Positions 14,654 to 23,031 of a DNA stretch of 44,470 bases are shown piece after piece. Position numbers and translations under genes: made by a program. Source of the stretch: Candidatus Velthaea versatilis. Lineage in GTDB: Bacteria > Vulcanimicrobiota > Vulcanimicrobiia > Vulcanimicrobiales > Vulcanimicrobiaceae. Under the pieces are notes generated by a model. The model worked only from the letters and a program-made list of their open reading frames with translations, ran no database searches and was not told where the DNA came from. The stretch is from NCBI GenBank assembly GCA_003134035.1, contig PLAE01000235.1, forward strand, positions 1-44,470, written 5' to 3'. The number at the start of each line of letters is the position of its first letter. Position 1 is the stretch's first letter.

Positions 14654-15850
14654 TTACGTCAGCGCGCCGGCGGCGACGGCGAGCCCGACCACGATCCAAG
14701 GCGGCGTGTGCCAGACGGTCACGAGCGTGAACGCCGCAAGCGCGATCGTCAGGAGCGGCAGCGAGGATCCCAAGCCGACGATGAGCGGTGAATACAGCAC
14801 CGCCCCGAGCACGCCCACCACGCCGGCATTCGCGCCGCGCAGCGCGCCGGCCGCCGCCGGGTTCGATCGCAACGCGTTCAAACCCGGCAGCAGCGCGAAC
14901 ACCAGCAGAAACGACGGCACGAAGATGAGCACCGTCGCGACGGCGGCGCCCGCTAGACCGTGCAGCGGCGAATCGTTGGCCGCGCCCAGAAACGCCGCGA
15001 AGGTGAAGAGCGGACCCGGCACGGCTTGCGTCGCACCGTAGCCGGCGATAAAGTTCGGTTCGCTAATGAGTCCGTTCGCGACCAGCGAACGCAGCAGCGG
15101 CAAGACGACGTGCCCGCCGCCGAAGACGAGTGCGCCGGCCCGCACGAGCGTTGCAAGGAGCAGACCGGCGGCCGAAACCTGCGCGGCGATGACCGCCGCG
15201 ATGACGAGGGCCGCGAAAAGCAGCCCGGCGCCAACCGGAACCCAGCGCGGGAGCCTGATCGGCAGCACCGGTTCGCCGGCTCCGGGCGCCGACGCGGTTC
15301 GCGGCGGGACGAACGCGCCGGCCAGCGCGGCGGCGGCGATCGGCAGCCATTGCCAGGCGGTTCCCGAGGCGAGTGCGAGCGTGAACGCAGCGGCGCCGGC
15401 GGCGATCGTGCGGGTCATCCGGTCCGGGCACTGGGTCTTCATCATGCTCGCGACCGCCTGCGCGACGATGCCCACGGCCGCCGCCCCCAACCCGCCGAGC
15501 ACCCCTGCGAACCAATGCGGTTGAGCGGCGTTTGCGGCCAGTCCGGACGTCTCGAAACGCGTCAGTGCCAGGGCGAAGATCGTCAGGGCGACTGCCGAGG
15601 GCAAAGTGAAACCAACCCAGGCCGCGAACGCGCCGGCCGCCCCGCCGCGCAGTAATCCGACGAGCAATCCGACTTGACTCGAGGTGGGACCGGGCAGAAT
15701 CGAACAGAAAGCGACGATCTGGGTAAAGAGCCGCTCGTCGATCCAGCCGCGACGTTCTACGAACTCACGCCGAAAATAGCCCAGGTGCGCGATCGGTCCG
15801 CCGAACGACGTCAATCCCAAACGCAAAAAGGTCAGGAAGACGTCGCGCAT
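14654..15850 (-). CDS. chrA: Chromate transporter family protein (ChrA-like)
   Basis: 398 residues, the long two-domain form of the CHR superfamily. Each half has the family's repeated pattern: the N-terminal half FLRLGLTSFGGPIAHLGYF and FCSILPGPTSSQVG, the C-terminal half LVFGGGHVVLPLL and GYGATQAVPGPLFTFAAF. The proteins are inner-membrane exporters associated with chromate resistance, but many homologues have no proven substrate. No chromate regulator (ChrB) is adjacent. Divergent from the IlvE-like gene. Confidence 0.93.
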   Translation of the reverse strand: MRDVFLTFLRLGLTSFGGPIAHLGYFRREFVERRGWIDERLFTQIVAFCSILPGPTSSQVGLLVGLLRGGAAGAFAAWVGFTLPSAVALTIFALALTRFETSGLAANAAQPHWFAGVLGGLGAAAVGIVAQAVASMMKTQCPDRMTRTIAAGAAAFTLALASGTAWQWLPIAAAALAGAFVPPRTASAPGAGEPVLPIRLPRWVPVGAGLLFAALVIAAVIAAQVSAAGLLLATLVRAGALVFGGGHVVLPLLRSLVANGLISEPNFIAGYGATQAVPGPLFTFAAFLGAANDSPLHGLAGAAVATVLIFVPSFLLVFALLPGLNALRSNPAAAGALRGANAGVVGVLGAVLYSPLIVGLGSSLPLLTIALAAFTLVTVWHTPPWIVVGLAVAAGALT

Positions 15851-15906
15851 CAGCGGGCGGTTTCGAGGGTCCGGCGTTCTTTTCCGGGAACTTCGCCGAA
15901 CAGCGT

Positions 15907-15924
15907 CCGGGCATGCGTGCCCGG
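15907..15924. promoter_or_regulatory. GC-rich hairpin upstream of the aminotransferase gene
   Basis: CCGGGC and GCCCGG form a perfect 6-bp stem with a 6-base loop, 30 bases before the start of the branched-chain aminotransferase gene. It could be a leader structure; no leader peptide rich in branched-chain codons is seen, so attenuation is not supported. Confidence 0.3.
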
Positions 15925-15953
15925 CGCCGATGAAAAGGACGATGGAGAAGACG

Positions 15954-16895
15954 ATGCTTTCCGATCTAACCGTCTACAGCGACGGCCGATTCCTGCGCTA
16001 CGACGAGGCCAAAGTCGGCTTGCTGACCCACGGTCTGCAATACGGAACCGGTTGTTTCGAAGGTGTGCGCGGCTTTTGGTCCGAGCGCGACGAAGAGCTC
16101 TATCTGCTGCACGTCCGCGATCATTTTGAGCGGCTTGCCCAATCGGCGAAGATCCTCATGATCAAGCTGCCGCACTCGGTCGACGAGCTTACCGAGCTCA
16201 CCGTCGATCTGGTTGCGCGCAACAACTTCCGCAGCGATATCTACATCCGGCCGTGCACGTTTAAATCGGCCGAAGAGATCGGCGTGCGCCTGCACGACGT
16301 CAAGGACAGCTTCGCGATCATCGCACTACCCTTCAGCAAGTATTTCGACGCGACCGCCGGCTTAACGTGCGGCGTGAGCTCCTGGCGCCGCATCGACGAC
16401 TGTACCATGCCCGCGCGCGGCAAGATCACCGGCGCGTATGTGAACTCGGCGCTCGCCAAGAGCGAAGCGATCCTCAATGGTTTCGACGAAGCGATCATGC
16501 TCTCGCACGACGGTCACGTCAGCGAAGGCAGCGCGGAAAACATCTTCGTGATCCGCGGCGGCGTGATGTACACCCCGGATCCCTCGGACAACATTCTCGA
16601 AGGCATCACCCGCCGCACGGTGATACACCTGGCGAAGAACGAACTCGGCATCCCGGTGATCGAGCGATCGATCGACCGCAGCGAACTGTTCTGCGCCGAG
16701 GAAGTTCTGCTGACCGGCAGCGCCGCCGGCGTGCAGTACGTTGCGTCGATCGACCATCGTCCCGTCGGCGACGGCCTGGCGGGTCCGGTCGGGAAAAAGC
16801 TGGCCGAGCTCTACAATCAGATCACGCGCGGCGAACTGCCGAAGTACGCCGACTGGCTGATCAAAACGTACGCCTCGCGGACGGTCCGGGCATAA
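15954..16895 (+). CDS. ilvE: Branched-chain amino acid aminotransferase (class IV)
   Basis: 313 residues, PLP-dependent fold type IV. It transfers the amino group between glutamate and the keto acids of Leu, Ile and Val. Blocks seen: LTHGLQYGTGCFEGVRG, IRPCTFKS, the PLP lysine K157 in RGKITGAYVNS, EAIMLSHDGHVSEGSAENIF and ITRRTVIHLA. A GGAG six bases upstream selects the ATG at 15954 over two in-frame ATGs 12 and 24 bases earlier. Length equals that of E. coli IlvE. It stands alone, without other ilv or leu genes. A D-amino acid aminotransferase or aminodeoxychorismate lyase is less likely given the IlvE-like motifs. Confidence 0.92.
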   Translation: MLSDLTVYSDGRFLRYDEAKVGLLTHGLQYGTGCFEGVRGFWSERDEELYLLHVRDHFERLAQSAKILMIKLPHSVDELTELTVDLVARNNFRSDIYIRPCTFKSAEEIGVRLHDVKDSFAIIALPFSKYFDATAGLTCGVSSWRRIDDCTMPARGKITGAYVNSALAKSEAILNGFDEAIMLSHDGHVSEGSAENIFVIRGGVMYTPDPSDNILEGITRRTVIHLAKNELGIPVIERSIDRSELFCAEEVLLTGSAAGVQYVASIDHRPVGDGLAGPVGKKLAELYNQITRGELPKYADWLIKTYASRTVRA

Positions 16896-16981
16896 GCGCG
16901 ATTCCGTCCGTTGCGAGCTTCGATAACGTCGCGGACTGAGAAACGGCGTACACCACGCCGAACGAGTACCGCGTGAAGAAC

Positions 16982-16997
16982 GCCGAGGAGGCTCGGC
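16982..16997 (+). terminator. Weak hairpin after ilvE
   Basis: GCCGAG and CTCGGC form a 6-bp stem with a 4-base loop, followed by TTGG. It lies between the ilvE stop and the heat-shock promoter. Confidence 0.35.
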
Positions 16998-17003
16998 TTG
17001 GAG

Positions 17004-17030
17004 TTGGCACTCTCTTGACAAGACTGCCAA
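17004..17030. promoter_or_regulatory. CIRCE operator (HrcA-binding site)
   Basis: TTGGCACTC-N9-GACTGCCAA, against the consensus TTAGCACTC-N9-GAGTGCTAA. Spacer length is exact and the arms differ from perfect inversion at one position. It overlaps the -35 hexamer of the promoter for the small heat-shock gene, the classic arrangement for HrcA repression. Confidence 0.9.
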
Positions 17031-17042
17031 CGTGAATAGAAT
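17015..17042 (+). promoter_or_regulatory. Promoter of the hsp20 gene
   Basis: TTGACA (17015-17020) and TAGAAT (17037-17042) are 16 bases apart. The -35 lies inside the CIRCE spacer. The predicted leader is about 120 bases and contains a CCTCC near 17090 that could pair with the GGAG of the ribosome-binding site. Confidence 0.75.
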
Positions 17043-17170
17043 AACTGTTGCCGGCACTCGCCGGCGGCCAATCAAAGGCAATGATAACCTCCGTCAGTGT
17101 CGGCGCCGACGCCAGGCGATGCCGCACCGACGTTGGACCACCCGTCGCAAACGAAAGGAGCGTCGCACCG

Positions 17171-17596
17171 ATGACCAACCTGGCCTATCCGACTCAGGAC
17201 AATGGCGCAAGCGCGCCCACCGCCGCCCGTCGCGGGCCGTTCGCCGATCTGCTTGGCTTTGATCCGCTCGATCTGTTTCGCAACTTCTACTCGCCGCTCG
17301 CGCTGGACGCGACGGCGGCACAGGGCGGTCTCGACATCACCCGGACCGAAAACGGTTACGTGGTTGAGATTCCGGTGGCCGGCTACAAGCCTGACCAAGT
17401 CGACGTCACGTACAAAGATAACGTGATTTCGGTCTCCGGGAAAAGCGAGCGGCGGAGCTTTACGCGGTCGCTCGCGGTTCCCGACGAAATCGACCCGGAC
17501 AACATCCGCGCTCATGTCGATCACGGCTTGCTGACCTTGACTTTGAATCGACGGCCGGAAACCGAGCCGAAGCGGATCCAAATTAGCGTTAATTAA
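17171..17596 (+). CDS. Small heat-shock protein, Hsp20/alpha-crystallin family
   Basis: 141 residues; an ATP-independent holdase that keeps unfolding proteins soluble in the cytoplasm. The alpha-crystallin domain covers about residues 50-140 (GLDITRTENGYVVEIPVAGY, VDVTYKDNVISVSGKSE, and HGLLTLTLNRRPE), ending with the C-terminal IQISVN that resembles the IxI oligomerisation motif. AAAGGAG ends 10 bases before the ATG at 17171; the upstream open frame includes the operator and is not coding. Transcription is likely HrcA-repressed through the CIRCE at 17004-17030. Confidence 0.96.
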   Translation: MTNLAYPTQDNGASAPTAARRGPFADLLGFDPLDLFRNFYSPLALDATAAQGGLDITRTENGYVVEIPVAGYKPDQVDVTYKDNVISVSGKSERRSFTRSLAVPDEIDPDNIRAHVDHGLLTLTLNRRPETEPKRIQISVN

Positions 17597-17639
17597 TTAC
17601 CGATTATTAAAGTAGTAGTTGGGCTGTTCAGCTGTTCGA

Positions 17640-17700
17640 GACGGGTCCGCAGCGTTCGCGGCTTCGAGAGAACTGCAATCGCTTACGTCGCGGATCCGTC
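17640..17700. repeat. Long-spaced imperfect inverted repeat
   Basis: GACGGGTCCGC (17640-17650) and GCGGATCCGTC (17690-17700) pair at 10 of 11 positions across a 39-base spacer, in the gap between hsp20 and the PsiE-like gene. It could be part of a terminator or a binding site; no T run follows. Confidence 0.4.
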
Positions 17701-17719
17701 CCGGTGCTTAAACGACGAT

Positions 17720-18184
17720 ATGCGTGAAATACTGACATTCCCGAAGAGTCCCATCGCAGCGATTGCCCACACCGACGTGCATCGGGTTATGCGACGGTAT
17801 TTCGAGTTGGCGCAGGACTTCATCGTGGCCTCGCTTGCCGTCGTCTTGCTCATCGTCATGGTGCAAGGGCTTTGGGTCCTGGCTCGACTCGCGTTCGTAT
17901 TGGGCAGCAATCCCGCGGAGGTGCTGTCGCAGATTATTCTCCTGTTCGTTATGGTCGAACTGTTCCGCACGCTCATCTTTTATCTTCACGAACACCGCGT
18001 CGCCGTGCCGCTCATGCTCGAGGTCGCCATTGTTAGCGAACTGCGCGAGATTCTGCTGAACCAACCCACGGCGCTAAATGCACAGGTTTACGCCAACGCC
18101 CTGCTCCTCGCGGTGCTTGGGAGCCTATTACTCGCCTATCACCTTATTCGGCCGCCTGAACCAGCGGCCACGGAATCGACTTAG
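17720..18184 (+). CDS. PsiE-like phosphate-starvation-inducible membrane protein
   Basis: 154 residues with four hydrophobic helices: FIVASLAVVLLIVMVQGLWV, VLSQIILLFVMVELFRTLIF, a shorter one around LMLEVAIVSELREILL, and ANALLLAVLGSLLLAYHLI. The stretch YLHEHRVAVPLMLEVAIV matches the conserved part of the PsiE family, whose biochemical role is unknown. It follows hsp20 by 123 bases and is convergent with the beta-lactamase-like gene. No pho-box was identified. Confidence 0.8.
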   Translation: MREILTFPKSPIAAIAHTDVHRVMRRYFELAQDFIVASLAVVLLIVMVQGLWVLARLAFVLGSNPAEVLSQIILLFVMVELFRTLIFYLHEHRVAVPLMLEVAIVSELREILLNQPTALNAQVYANALLLAVLGSLLLAYHLIRPPEPAATEST

Positions 18185-18190
18185 CAGCGT

Positions 18191-19294
18191 TCAGGACGCC
18201 GGCGGAACGCCCGGCTGCATGTTTGCCGCCGGCGGCAGGGCAACGTCGTCGGGAGAAGCCGCAGGGACGGCGACCGGGGCGACCGGCGCGCTCCGACCGC
18301 TCGCCTCCTCAAACGATGGATTCCACATCTTCACGTCGGGTGACTCGTCCGCCGCGTTCGTTGCGGCGGGCGCCGTTTCGGCCAGACCGGCCAGCGGATT
18401 TGCTTGACGCCAGCGGGCAAACTTTTCGAGCGAATCGTAGGCCAGTCGCGAAACGCCGCGGATGAACTGGCGGCCCGACTCCAGCGTCGGGAGTTGGGTG
18501 GTGAGCACGGCGATGATGTACGGTGCGTTACTGAGATAGACGATGCCGACGTCGTTGAGCGTATCGTGCAAGGTGCCGGTCTTGTGCGCGATTTGCGTGC
18601 CCGGCGGAAGCGGTTCGGGCAGCAGCCCGTTGTGCCGCTGACCGGTCAAAATGGCGATCATCGCCCGCGATGACCAGGCGTCGACGAGCCGCTCGTGGGC
18701 CATCCCATCAAGCAACTGCATCATGTCGAGCGGACTCGTCCGCAGGCTGCGGATATCGCCGTCGGAGCGGATGTAGTCGGCCAATCGGGTTTGGCGCAAC
18801 CCCAGCCGCTCCATCGTTTGATTGATGTGCGCCCGGCCGACCAGCCGAATGAGCATGTTCGTCGCGGTGTTATCGCTCTCGGTGATCATCAAGCGCAGCA
18901 AATTCGCGACGCTATACCGGTTGCCCAGCGGCGCGTAAACCAGATCGCCCCAGCCGTCATCGCGGTCGGTGCCTTGGAGCGTCACCTCGCGGTTGAGGTC
19001 GAACTCGCCGACCGCCATCTGTCGAAAGACTTCGACCATCACCGGAATTTTGATCGTCGATGCCGCGGGCATGTTCGCCGACTCGTTCACGCCGGTGCTC
19101 AGCCCGGTCGTGAGATCCTTCACGACCATGCCCACGTGACCGGGGGCGTGCGTCGAGAGGAGGTTGAGTTCCGTCTGCAGCCGGCCCAGTGGGCCGGGCA
19201 CCGCCGCAGCCCCTGCCGGCCGATACTCCCCGCAAAGGAGCACGAACCCCAAGACGATGGCAAACAGAATGCGCCGCAATACATATCGTTGCAT
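18191..19294 (-). CDS. Secreted class A beta-lactamase-like serine hydrolase
   Basis: 367 residues with an N-terminal hydrophobic signal segment (LFAIVLGFVLLCGEY). Class A motifs are present: AASTIK (S79, K82), ESDN (S140-D-N) and HKTG (K238-T-G). The omega-loop glutamate motif (ExxLN) that activates water in true class A beta-lactamases is not evident; the region after the SDN motif reads TSPLDMMQLLDG instead. A Pro/Ala-rich tail of about 60 residues follows the domain. It may be a D,D-peptidase- or esterase-like hydrolase rather than a resistance enzyme. It is convergent with the PsiE-like gene, with only 6 bases between them. Confidence 0.85.
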   Translation of the reverse strand: MQRYVLRRILFAIVLGFVLLCGEYRPAGAAAVPGPLGRLQTELNLLSTHAPGHVGMVVKDLTTGLSTGVNESANMPAASTIKIPVMVEVFRQMAVGEFDLNREVTLQGTDRDDGWGDLVYAPLGNRYSVANLLRLMITESDNTATNMLIRLVGRAHINQTMERLGLRQTRLADYIRSDGDIRSLRTSPLDMMQLLDGMAHERLVDAWSSRAMIAILTGQRHNGLLPEPLPPGTQIAHKTGTLHDTLNDVGIVYLSNAPYIIAVLTTQLPTLESGRQFIRGVSRLAYDSLEKFARWRQANPLAGLAETAPAATNAADESPDVKMWNPSFEEASGRSAPVAPVAVPAASPDDVALPPAANMQPGVPPAS

Positions 19295-19353
19295 CTGCTC
19301 CCATCATCCGGTGTGGCGACCGCGAAGTCAAGGCTCGCGTGCCTTGCACATGT

Positions 19354-19569
19354 TTAGTGTTTGCTCGCTCGAACGGGCCCGCCGCACTGCGGGCAGTAAA
19401 TTCCGCTGTGGTTTCGCACGACGTGCAGACCGCACGAGCGGTGGTCGCAGTCCTCACTGCGGCATTCATATCGGCCGTAAGCCAAGCAAAAGCGAGCCCG
19501 ACTCTTGCTGTAGCTCGTGCACCGGACTTCGGCCTCGGATATCGATTCGGATGATTGTAAAACGGTCAT
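19354..19569 (-). CDS. Small Cys-rich, probable zinc-binding protein
   Basis: 71 residues with eight cysteines and several histidines. The last four cysteines include a typical zinc-ribbon knuckle, CPQCGG; the middle reads CRSEDCDHRSCGLH, like a second knuckle. GGAG six bases before the ATG at 19569 supports expression. No family recognised. It lies alone between the hydrolase gene and the ABC importer operon. The arrangement suggests two zinc sites or one cross-brace, which is inference. Confidence 0.65.
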   Translation of the reverse strand: MTVLQSSESISEAEVRCTSYSKSRARFCLAYGRYECRSEDCDHRSCGLHVVRNHSGIYCPQCGGPVRASKH

Positions 19570-19614
19570 GTCCCTCTCCTCACGTTGAGAATACGGGACC
19601 GCCGTACGCCACGC

Positions 19615-19633
19615 GTCCGTAATCGCTACGGAC
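19615..19633. terminator. Hairpin downstream of the ABC importer operon
   Basis: GTCCGTA and TACGGAC form a perfect 7-bp stem around a 5-base loop, 54 bases after the last permease stop. On the plus side it is followed by TTTCCC, on the minus side by no T run, so direction is unclear. Confidence 0.45.
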
Positions 19634-19687
19634 TTTCCCTGAGGTTGTACTGAGAACGTGTGCGGCGTCCGGCGGCGCCCGACCGTT

Positions 19688-20560
19688 TCAGTGCTCGAAG
19701 GGGATCCCGTCGGCGGCCGGAGCGCGGACGCGCCCGGCGAAGCCGGTCAACGCGACGAGCGCCGCGACATAGGGGAGCGCTTGCATGAGCTCGCTCGGAA
19801 TGCCCGCGCGCTGCAGCGAATACTGGAGCGCCGCGAAGAACCCGAAGAATAACGCGGCGCCCAGCGCGCCGAAGGGATTCCAGCGCCCGAAGATGACCGC
19901 GGCGAGCGCGATGTAGCCGCGCCCCGCCGTCATCCCGTCGGAGTACAAGTCGAGTTCGGCCAGCGACAGGTAAACGCCGCCGAGCGCCGCTATCGCGCCG
20001 CCGATGACCACCGCCCAGAAGCGTGTCCGCAGTGCGTCGATACCGGCGATCTCCGCCGCGCGCGGATTTTCGCCGCACGAGCGGACATGCAGGCCCCAGG
20101 GCGTGCGAAAGAGGGCGAACCATAATGCGGCGGCGATCGCGAACGCGAGGATGACAAGCACGGTTTCGCCCGCGGGTCCGAGATTGGGCACCTCGCGCGA
20201 GGCGCCCGGCTGACCGAACACGACCACCAGTCCGTAGGCCGCGCCGCCGATGGCGACGATGTTGAGGCCCGTTCCGGCAACGATTTGGTCGACGCCCAGG
20301 CGCGTTGCCGCGAAGGCCAAGATGGCGGCGAGCAACGCGCCGGCGATGACGCCCGCTGCCACGCCGACAACCGGATTGCCACTGGCTGCCGTGGCGACGA
20401 CGGCGAAGAAGGCGCCCGCGGTCAGGATGCCTTCGAGCCCGATGTTGACCACGCCCGAGCGTTCCGAAAGCACGCCGCCCAGCGCGGCGTAAATCAGCGG
20501 CGTCGCTTTGACGAGCGTGAGCGTGACGAGTGCCAGCAGCGCGCCGCTCAAGCCGGTCAC
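19688..20560 (-). CDS. BMP-type ABC importer, second permease
   Basis: 290-residue integral membrane permease of the BPD_transp_2 family (RbsC/LivM/NupQ-like), eight or more helices. Conserved blocks include YAALGGVLSERSGVVNIGLEGILTAG at the N-terminus (shown here in parts: LSERSGVVNIGLEG) and CGENPRAAEIAGID, the cytoplasmic loop that contacts the ATPase. It overlaps the previous permease gene by four bases (ATGA type), the usual sign of translational coupling. With the lipoprotein and fused ATPase it should form a nucleoside importer; the specific nucleoside is not visible. Confidence 0.92.
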   Translation of the reverse strand: MTGLSGALLALVTLTLVKATPLIYAALGGVLSERSGVVNIGLEGILTAGAFFAVVATAASGNPVVGVAAGVIAGALLAAILAFAATRLGVDQIVAGTGLNIVAIGGAAYGLVVVFGQPGASREVPNLGPAGETVLVILAFAIAAALWFALFRTPWGLHVRSCGENPRAAEIAGIDALRTRFWAVVIGGAIAALGGVYLSLAELDLYSDGMTAGRGYIALAAVIFGRWNPFGALGAALFFGFFAALQYSLQRAGIPSELMQALPYVAALVALTGFAGRVRAPAADGIPFEH

Positions 20561-21564
20561 GCGGTGCGCCGCTCGACGATGAAACGCCGTCCGGCGAGCG
20601 CGATGATCACCAGACCCTCAACGAGCGTGACGACGTCGCGCGGCACGTTGGCTTCGGCCTGCATCGCGATCGCGCCGCTCTGCAGAATGCCGAACCCGAA
20701 CGCGGCGAAGATGATGAAGAGCGGCTCGAGGTTGCCGACCAGCGCGACGGCGATCGCGATGAATCCATACCCCGGCGAGAGCCCGGTGTTGAAGCGGTGC
20801 AGCACGCCCATCACGATCGTCGCGCCGCCCAAACCGGCGATCGCGCCGGAGAGCGCCAAGGCGGTGAACGCGGTGCGGCCCAAATCGATGCCGGCGCGCC
20901 GCGCCGCTTCGGGCGCGTCGCCGGCGGCGCGCAGTTCGTAGCCGAAGACCGTGCGCCTGAAGACGTACCAGAGCGTCGCGGCCAGCGCCAAGGCGAGGAT
21001 GAAGCTGATCGAAAGGCGCGTGTTGGGAATGATGACCGGAAGCCAAGCCGCCGCGGGAAGCGGCGGCGTTTCGGCGGCACCGGCGCCGGGCTGCTTGAAG
21101 GGGCCGCCGATGAGATACGTCGCGAGCAATAGCGCGATCGTGTTGAGCATCAGCGTGGCGATGACTTCGTTCGCGCCGAAGCGCGCTTTGAGAAACCCGG
21201 CCAAGCCGCCCCAAAGCCCGCCGGCCGCCGCGCCGGCGAGCAGGACGATTGGGATCAACAGCAGGCCCGGCAGCGGCAACGCGACGCCTAAAATACCGGC
21301 GGTCATGCCGCCCAGCACGATCTGACCCTCGGCCCCGATGTTGAAGAGTCCGGCGCGAAACGCGAGCGCGACGCCGAGTGCCGGAAAGAGCAGCGCGGTC
21401 GTCTGCAGCAGTGTTTCCGCCACTTCCGAGGGATTGCCGAGCGCGCCGTCGAGCAGCGCGCCGAAGCCGTTGATCGGACTGACGTGCGCGAGCAGCATCG
21501 CCAAGCTGCCGACGCCGAACACCACGGCGACCGCGATGAGCGCGTCGCGAACGGTGCGCTGCAT
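20557..21564 (-). CDS. BMP-type ABC importer, first permease
   Basis: 335-residue permease of the same family (NupP-like), with about ten hydrophobic helices. The N-terminal part holds ALAFRAGLFNIGAEGQIVLG, the conserved loop motif of these permeases, and AAGDAPEAARRAGID is the ATPase-contact loop. Its start is directly adjacent to the ATPase stop, and its end overlaps the second permease by four bases. The two permeases of BMP-type systems normally form a heterodimer. Confidence 0.93.
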   Translation of the reverse strand: MQRTVRDALIAVAVVFGVGSLAMLLAHVSPINGFGALLDGALGNPSEVAETLLQTTALLFPALGVALAFRAGLFNIGAEGQIVLGGMTAGILGVALPLPGLLLIPIVLLAGAAAGGLWGGLAGFLKARFGANEVIATLMLNTIALLLATYLIGGPFKQPGAGAAETPPLPAAAWLPVIIPNTRLSISFILALALAATLWYVFRRTVFGYELRAAGDAPEAARRAGIDLGRTAFTALALSGAIAGLGGATIVMGVLHRFNTGLSPGYGFIAIAVALVGNLEPLFIIFAAFGFGILQSGAIAMQAEANVPRDVVTLVEGLVIIALAGRRFIVERRTA

Positions 21565-23019
21565 TCAGCCGCCTGCCATGAGCGCGCCGATGCGCCCGCG
21601 GTCGATTGCGCTGCGGGCGAATTCGGCGGCGAATCGTCCGGCGTACATCACGTACACGCGGTCGGCGAGCGCGAAGATTTCGTCGAGCTCGAACGAGATC
21701 AGCAGCACCGCGGCCCCGGCGTTGCGCGCTTCGATCAGCCGCGACCCGACCAGCGTCGCGGCACCGATATCGATTCCGCGGGTCGGCTGATAGGCGACGA
21801 CCAGCCGCGGCGTACCCGCCAGCGCGCGGCCGACCACGATTTTTTGCTGATTGCCGCCCGAGAGCGCGCCCGCGATCGCCTGCGGGTTGGGCGGCCGCAC
21901 GTCGAAGCGTTCGATGACGTCGGCGGCGTAACGCTGCGCGACCGCGCGGTCGATAACCGCGCCGCTGCGCAGCGGCGGATCGCGCTGGCGGCCCAGCGCG
22001 ACGTTGTCGACGATGTTCCAGTCCAGCACGAGCGCCTCGTGCCGGCGGTCTTGCGGGATGATGCGAATGCCCGACTCAAGGCGCTGCGCCGGCCCCATGC
22101 CGGACGGCAGCGGCCGCCCGTCGAGTGCGATCTCACCGGTGTACGGGACGACGCCGGCGATCGCATCGGCCAGCAATGTTTGGCCGTTGCCCTCGATGCC
22201 CGCGATCCCGACGATCTCGCCGGCGGCGACGTCGAACGTCACGCCGCCGAGCGCGCCGGCGCCCGCGCCGGAGCGCAGATCGCGCACGGTCAGCCGCGGC
22301 GCGAGCTGCGTCGGCGCGCGCGCGGCTAGCGCCGGAACCTCGCCGCCGACCATCGCCCGAGCGATCGCGTCGGCGCTGGTGTCGGCGGTCGCGAAGCGGG
22401 CGACGAGCTTCCCACTGCGCATGACCGTGACGCGCGCGCTGTAGCCCATGACCTCGGCCAGCTTATGGGTCACGATGAGTACCGCCGTGCCGCGCGCCGC
22501 GAGCGCCTTGACGTTGAGGAAGAAGGCATCGATCTCGCTGGGCGCCAGCGCCGCGGTCGGCTCGTCGAGCAGCAACACCGCCGGCTCGCGCACGAGTTCG
22601 CGCAGCAGTTCGATGCGCTGCTTGATGCCGATCGGCAACGTCTCGACGAGCGCATCCGGATCGACGGCCAGGCCGTGGCGTTCGGAGAGCTCGCGCACGA
22701 TCGCCCGCGCCCGGACGCGGTCGATGCGCAGGCCGGCGCGCGGTTCGCGGCCGAGCAGGATGTTCTCCCACACCCGCAGCCGCTCGATGAGTTGGAAGTG
22801 CTGGTGCACGAGGCCGACGGTGCCGCCGGCTTCGATCGTTCCGGCATCGGGTCTGACGGCGCCGTAGGCGATCGCCGCAAGGGTCGATTTGCCGGCGCCG
22901 TTTTCGCCGACGAGCGCGTGAATCTCGCCCGCGAACACGTCGAGATCCACGCCGTCGACCGCGTTGACCGCGCCGAAGCGTTTGCAAATGCCGCGCAGCC
23001 GCAGCGCGGGTTCAGCCAC
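21565..23019 (-). CDS. BMP-type ABC importer, fused double ATPase
   Basis: 484 residues with two ABC domains in tandem, as in sugar and nucleoside importers (RbsA/NupO-like). Domain 1 has Walker A GENGAGKST (38-46), a degenerate signature LPIGIKQR and Walker B LLLDEPTAAL. Domain 2 has a reduced Walker A (GIEGNGQT, lacking the lysine) and a full signature LSGGNQQK. Such asymmetry, with one degenerate site, is normal in this family. Twelve bases separate it from the lipoprotein gene upstream. Confidence 0.95.
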   Translation of the reverse strand: MAEPALRLRGICKRFGAVNAVDGVDLDVFAGEIHALVGENGAGKSTLAAIAYGAVRPDAGTIEAGGTVGLVHQHFQLIERLRVWENILLGREPRAGLRIDRVRARAIVRELSERHGLAVDPDALVETLPIGIKQRIELLRELVREPAVLLLDEPTAALAPSEIDAFFLNVKALAARGTAVLIVTHKLAEVMGYSARVTVMRSGKLVARFATADTSADAIARAMVGGEVPALAARAPTQLAPRLTVRDLRSGAGAGALGGVTFDVAAGEIVGIAGIEGNGQTLLADAIAGVVPYTGEIALDGRPLPSGMGPAQRLESGIRIIPQDRRHEALVLDWNIVDNVALGRQRDPPLRSGAVIDRAVAQRYAADVIERFDVRPPNPQAIAGALSGGNQQKIVVGRALAGTPRLVVAYQPTRGIDIGAATLVGSRLIEARNAGAAVLLISFELDEIFALADRVYVMYAGRFAAEFARSAIDRGRIGALMAGG

Positions 23020-23031
23020 GGATGCCGTCGC

